Positions 31,099 through 32,240 of a DNA stretch of 32,240 nt are shown piece after piece. Position 1 is the first letter of the stretch. Every line of letters begins with the position of its first letter. The notes beneath the pieces were generated by a model. It did not search any database and was not told where the DNA came from. It saw nothing but the letters and a program-made list of their open reading frames with translations. The translations under genes and the position numbers were made by a program. The DNA is from JAFDZV01 sp966128725. GTDB lineage: Bacteria > Bacteroidota > Ignavibacteria > OLB7. The stretch spans positions 1 to 32,240 of the forward strand of contig CBHYLN010000051.1 of NCBI GenBank assembly GCA_966128725.1, read 5' to 3'.

Positions 31099-31391
31099 GT
31101 TTGCCCGCCGCTCCGCGCGCGCATGCATCGCCCATCGATTGCGGCGTGCCAATCGCGGGCTGTGCGGCCAGGGGGACCCTTTGGGCATATCGCGCGCCAA
31201 TAAGTTGTTTCAACGCGCATGTGACCTTCGGCCGGCCTCCGGTGTCGTTATCAAAAGTTCCGATTTCCATCGGCTGATCCGAACACCAGCGCTAACAACC
31301 CTGGTTGTCCGGGCTTCCTTGCACGGTGCCCTACGCGAGCCCATGCACCGACCGGTCCCCAATCACTGTCGGAAACGTCATCGAAACAGTT
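31099..31391. other. Intergenic region upstream of the Rieske fusion gene
   Basis: About 290 bp without a protein-like frame. It should hold the promoter for the downstream gene. The nearest match is TAAGTTGT (31200-31207), with TTG 17 nt upstream, which is weak. A GTTATGCC context gives no Shine-Dalgarno. Confidence 0.35.
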
Positions 31392-32240
31392 ATGCCGAAC
31401 TCTAGCACGTCCCGCCGCGACTTTCTTCGCGGTGCCCTTGGTGTGGTTGTGGTTGCATCAACATCACCGCTTGTGGTACTTGGGCGGATTATCCCCACGG
31501 TCACAACATCAAACAACGGGCAGCTTGTTGCCACGTACGTCATTCATGTGGCGGACTACCCGGCCCTGGACCCTATCTACGGCTCGATCAAGCTATCCAC
31601 GCCCGAGCAGTTGCAGTTGAACCCGGATCATGTATCACGAGCGTTCACGGGCAAGTCGTTTCCGATCGCCGTTACACGCGTTGCCGCCAGCGGCGAGGAC
31701 GCATTCAAGGCCGTTTCAACGTACTGCACGCACGGCTTTGACTATGCGCTGAAGGATTTCAACCCCGTCACGATGGAGTTCGTGTGCCCGCACAAGGGCT
31801 CGTCGTTCCAGGCCGACGGCACGCATATCGTTAAACGAAACACGCCGGACGTTGGCAACCTGCGCACGTTCAAGGCCGTGTACAGCGAGGCCGAGAATAC
31901 AATCACGCTGGAGAACGTGCTCGGCGTGGCCGATGTGGACGACTCCGAGGGCATACCGGAATCGCAGTTCCTTGAGCAGAACTTCCCGAACCCGTTCAAC
32001 CCGGTCACGATTTTCCGCTACGGGCTGGCCCAGCCGGCGCATGCGGTGGTCACGGTACATGCACTTGACGGGGCGCTGCTGGAAACGCTGGTGGACGCCG
32101 ATCAACAGGCCGGCAGCGTTGACGCCCAGTTGCCGGCCGGGGGGCAGGCGGCGCAGCTGCGCGCGCCAGACCCAGAAGGCGGGCACGAAGCCGAGCCCCG
32201 CCAGCGCTGCCAGCACCTGCCAGCGCAGAAAGCTCGCCCA
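31392..32240 (+). CDS. Tat-exported Rieske-like protein with T9SS sorting tail, 3' truncated
   Basis: The frame is open to the window end. Residues 7-13 (SRRDFLR) are a perfect twin-arginine motif followed by a hydrophobic stretch (GALGVVVVASTSPLVVL), so it should cross the inner membrane folded. A Rieske-like domain follows (about 45-180), with cluster loops CTHGF (Cys112, His114) and CPHKGSSF (Cys132, His134). Standard loops are CxHxGC and CxCHGS; here both disulfide cysteines are missing and the second His is shifted by one, with Lys135 in its place. From about residue 199 a T9SS tail begins: SQFLEQNFPNPFNPVTIFRYGLA. It breaks off near 32139, where foreign sequence appears, so the natural C-terminus is missing. 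Cluster binding is inferred. Confidence 0.8.
   Translation, partial: MPNSSTSRRDFLRGALGVVVVASTSPLVVLGRIIPTVTTSNNGQLVATYVIHVADYPALDPIYGSIKLSTPEQLQLNPDHVSRAFTGKSFPIAVTRVAASGEDAFKAVSTYCTHGFDYALKDFNPVTMEFVCPHKGSSFQADGTHIVKRNTPDVGNLRTFKAVYSEAENTITLENVLGVADVDDSEGIPESQFLEQNFPNPFNPVTIFRYGLAQPAHAVVTVHALDGALLETLVDADQQAGSVDAQLPAGGQAAQLRAPDPEGGHEAEPRQRCQHLPAQKARP
32139..32240 (-). other. Foreign or chimeric end fragment coding on the minus strand
   Basis: The plus frame loses all T9SS-tail resemblance after LPAGG. The minus strand instead reads a fluent membrane-protein fragment: WASFLRWQVLAALAGLGF, then VPAFWVWRAQLRRLPPGR. A hydrophobic helix followed by basic residues is what a real transmembrane protein looks like. 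I take it as a join to unrelated DNA at about 32139. Confidence 0.55.

Overview
The window looks like one contig from a GC-rich member of the Bacteroidota/Chlorobiota group. My best guess is Candidatus Kapaibacterota or a close relative. The reasons are two type IX secretion (T9SS) sorting tails with the FLxQNxPNPFNP signature, and a recurring promoter element of Bacteroidetes type (TTG, about 19-20 bp, then TAnnTT[T/C/G]G) instead of the usual -35/-10 boxes. ComEC also lacks a C-terminal metallo-beta-lactamase domain, and few genes have a Shine-Dalgarno sequence. The placement is inferred from these traits, not from a marker-gene tree. I saw no rRNA, tRNA, CRISPR array or phage module.

Layout. 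1-5231 (minus strand): a partial ankyrin-repeat gene, two secreted amidohydrolase-like genes and a hot-dog thioesterase. 5352-7670 (plus): a MarR regulator divergent from the thioesterase across a shared operator-like palindrome, a membrane-anchored SRPBCC protein and D-Ala-D-Ala ligase. 7862-11537 (plus): a periplasmic/lipid-facing TolB/CsgG-like protein, acetyl-CoA synthetase and an outer-membrane beta-barrel candidate. 11628-15201 (minus): HU, the PgeF/YfiH purine nucleoside phosphorylase/polyphenol oxidase-family protein and ComEC. 15494-20211 (mixed): Nfu, an MFS exporter, a Ni/Co transporter, a rhodanese and a translationally coupled pair of secreted proteins. 20346-28299 (minus): NAD-dependent epimerase, PurD, a glycosyltransferase, an M24 aminopeptidase, a second paralogous glycosyltransferase and GuaB. 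28542-32240 (plus): a MITE, a degenerate polysaccharide deacetylase, a solo NuoE, a secretion-tail mini-protein and a Tat-Rieske-T9SS fusion cut by the window end.

How it fits together. Most genes are housekeeping: purine synthesis, peptidoglycan precursor, acetate activation, Fe-S assembly and complex I. The more unusual material is at the right end. A roughly 150-bp MITE with TA flanks and three perfect hairpins lies exactly between a promoter and the start codon of a polysaccharide deacetylase that has lost its catalytic motifs. A shrunken copy of the same element supplies the stop codon of guaB. Next to it are two proteins destined for the cell surface, one of them a Rieske-like protein with a Tat signal and a T9SS tail.

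Caution. Both ends of the window look artefactual. The first ~40 bases are a G/C homopolymer-like smear that breaks an ankyrin repeat. The last ~100 bases break a T9SS tail and instead encode a membrane-protein fragment on the opposite strand.
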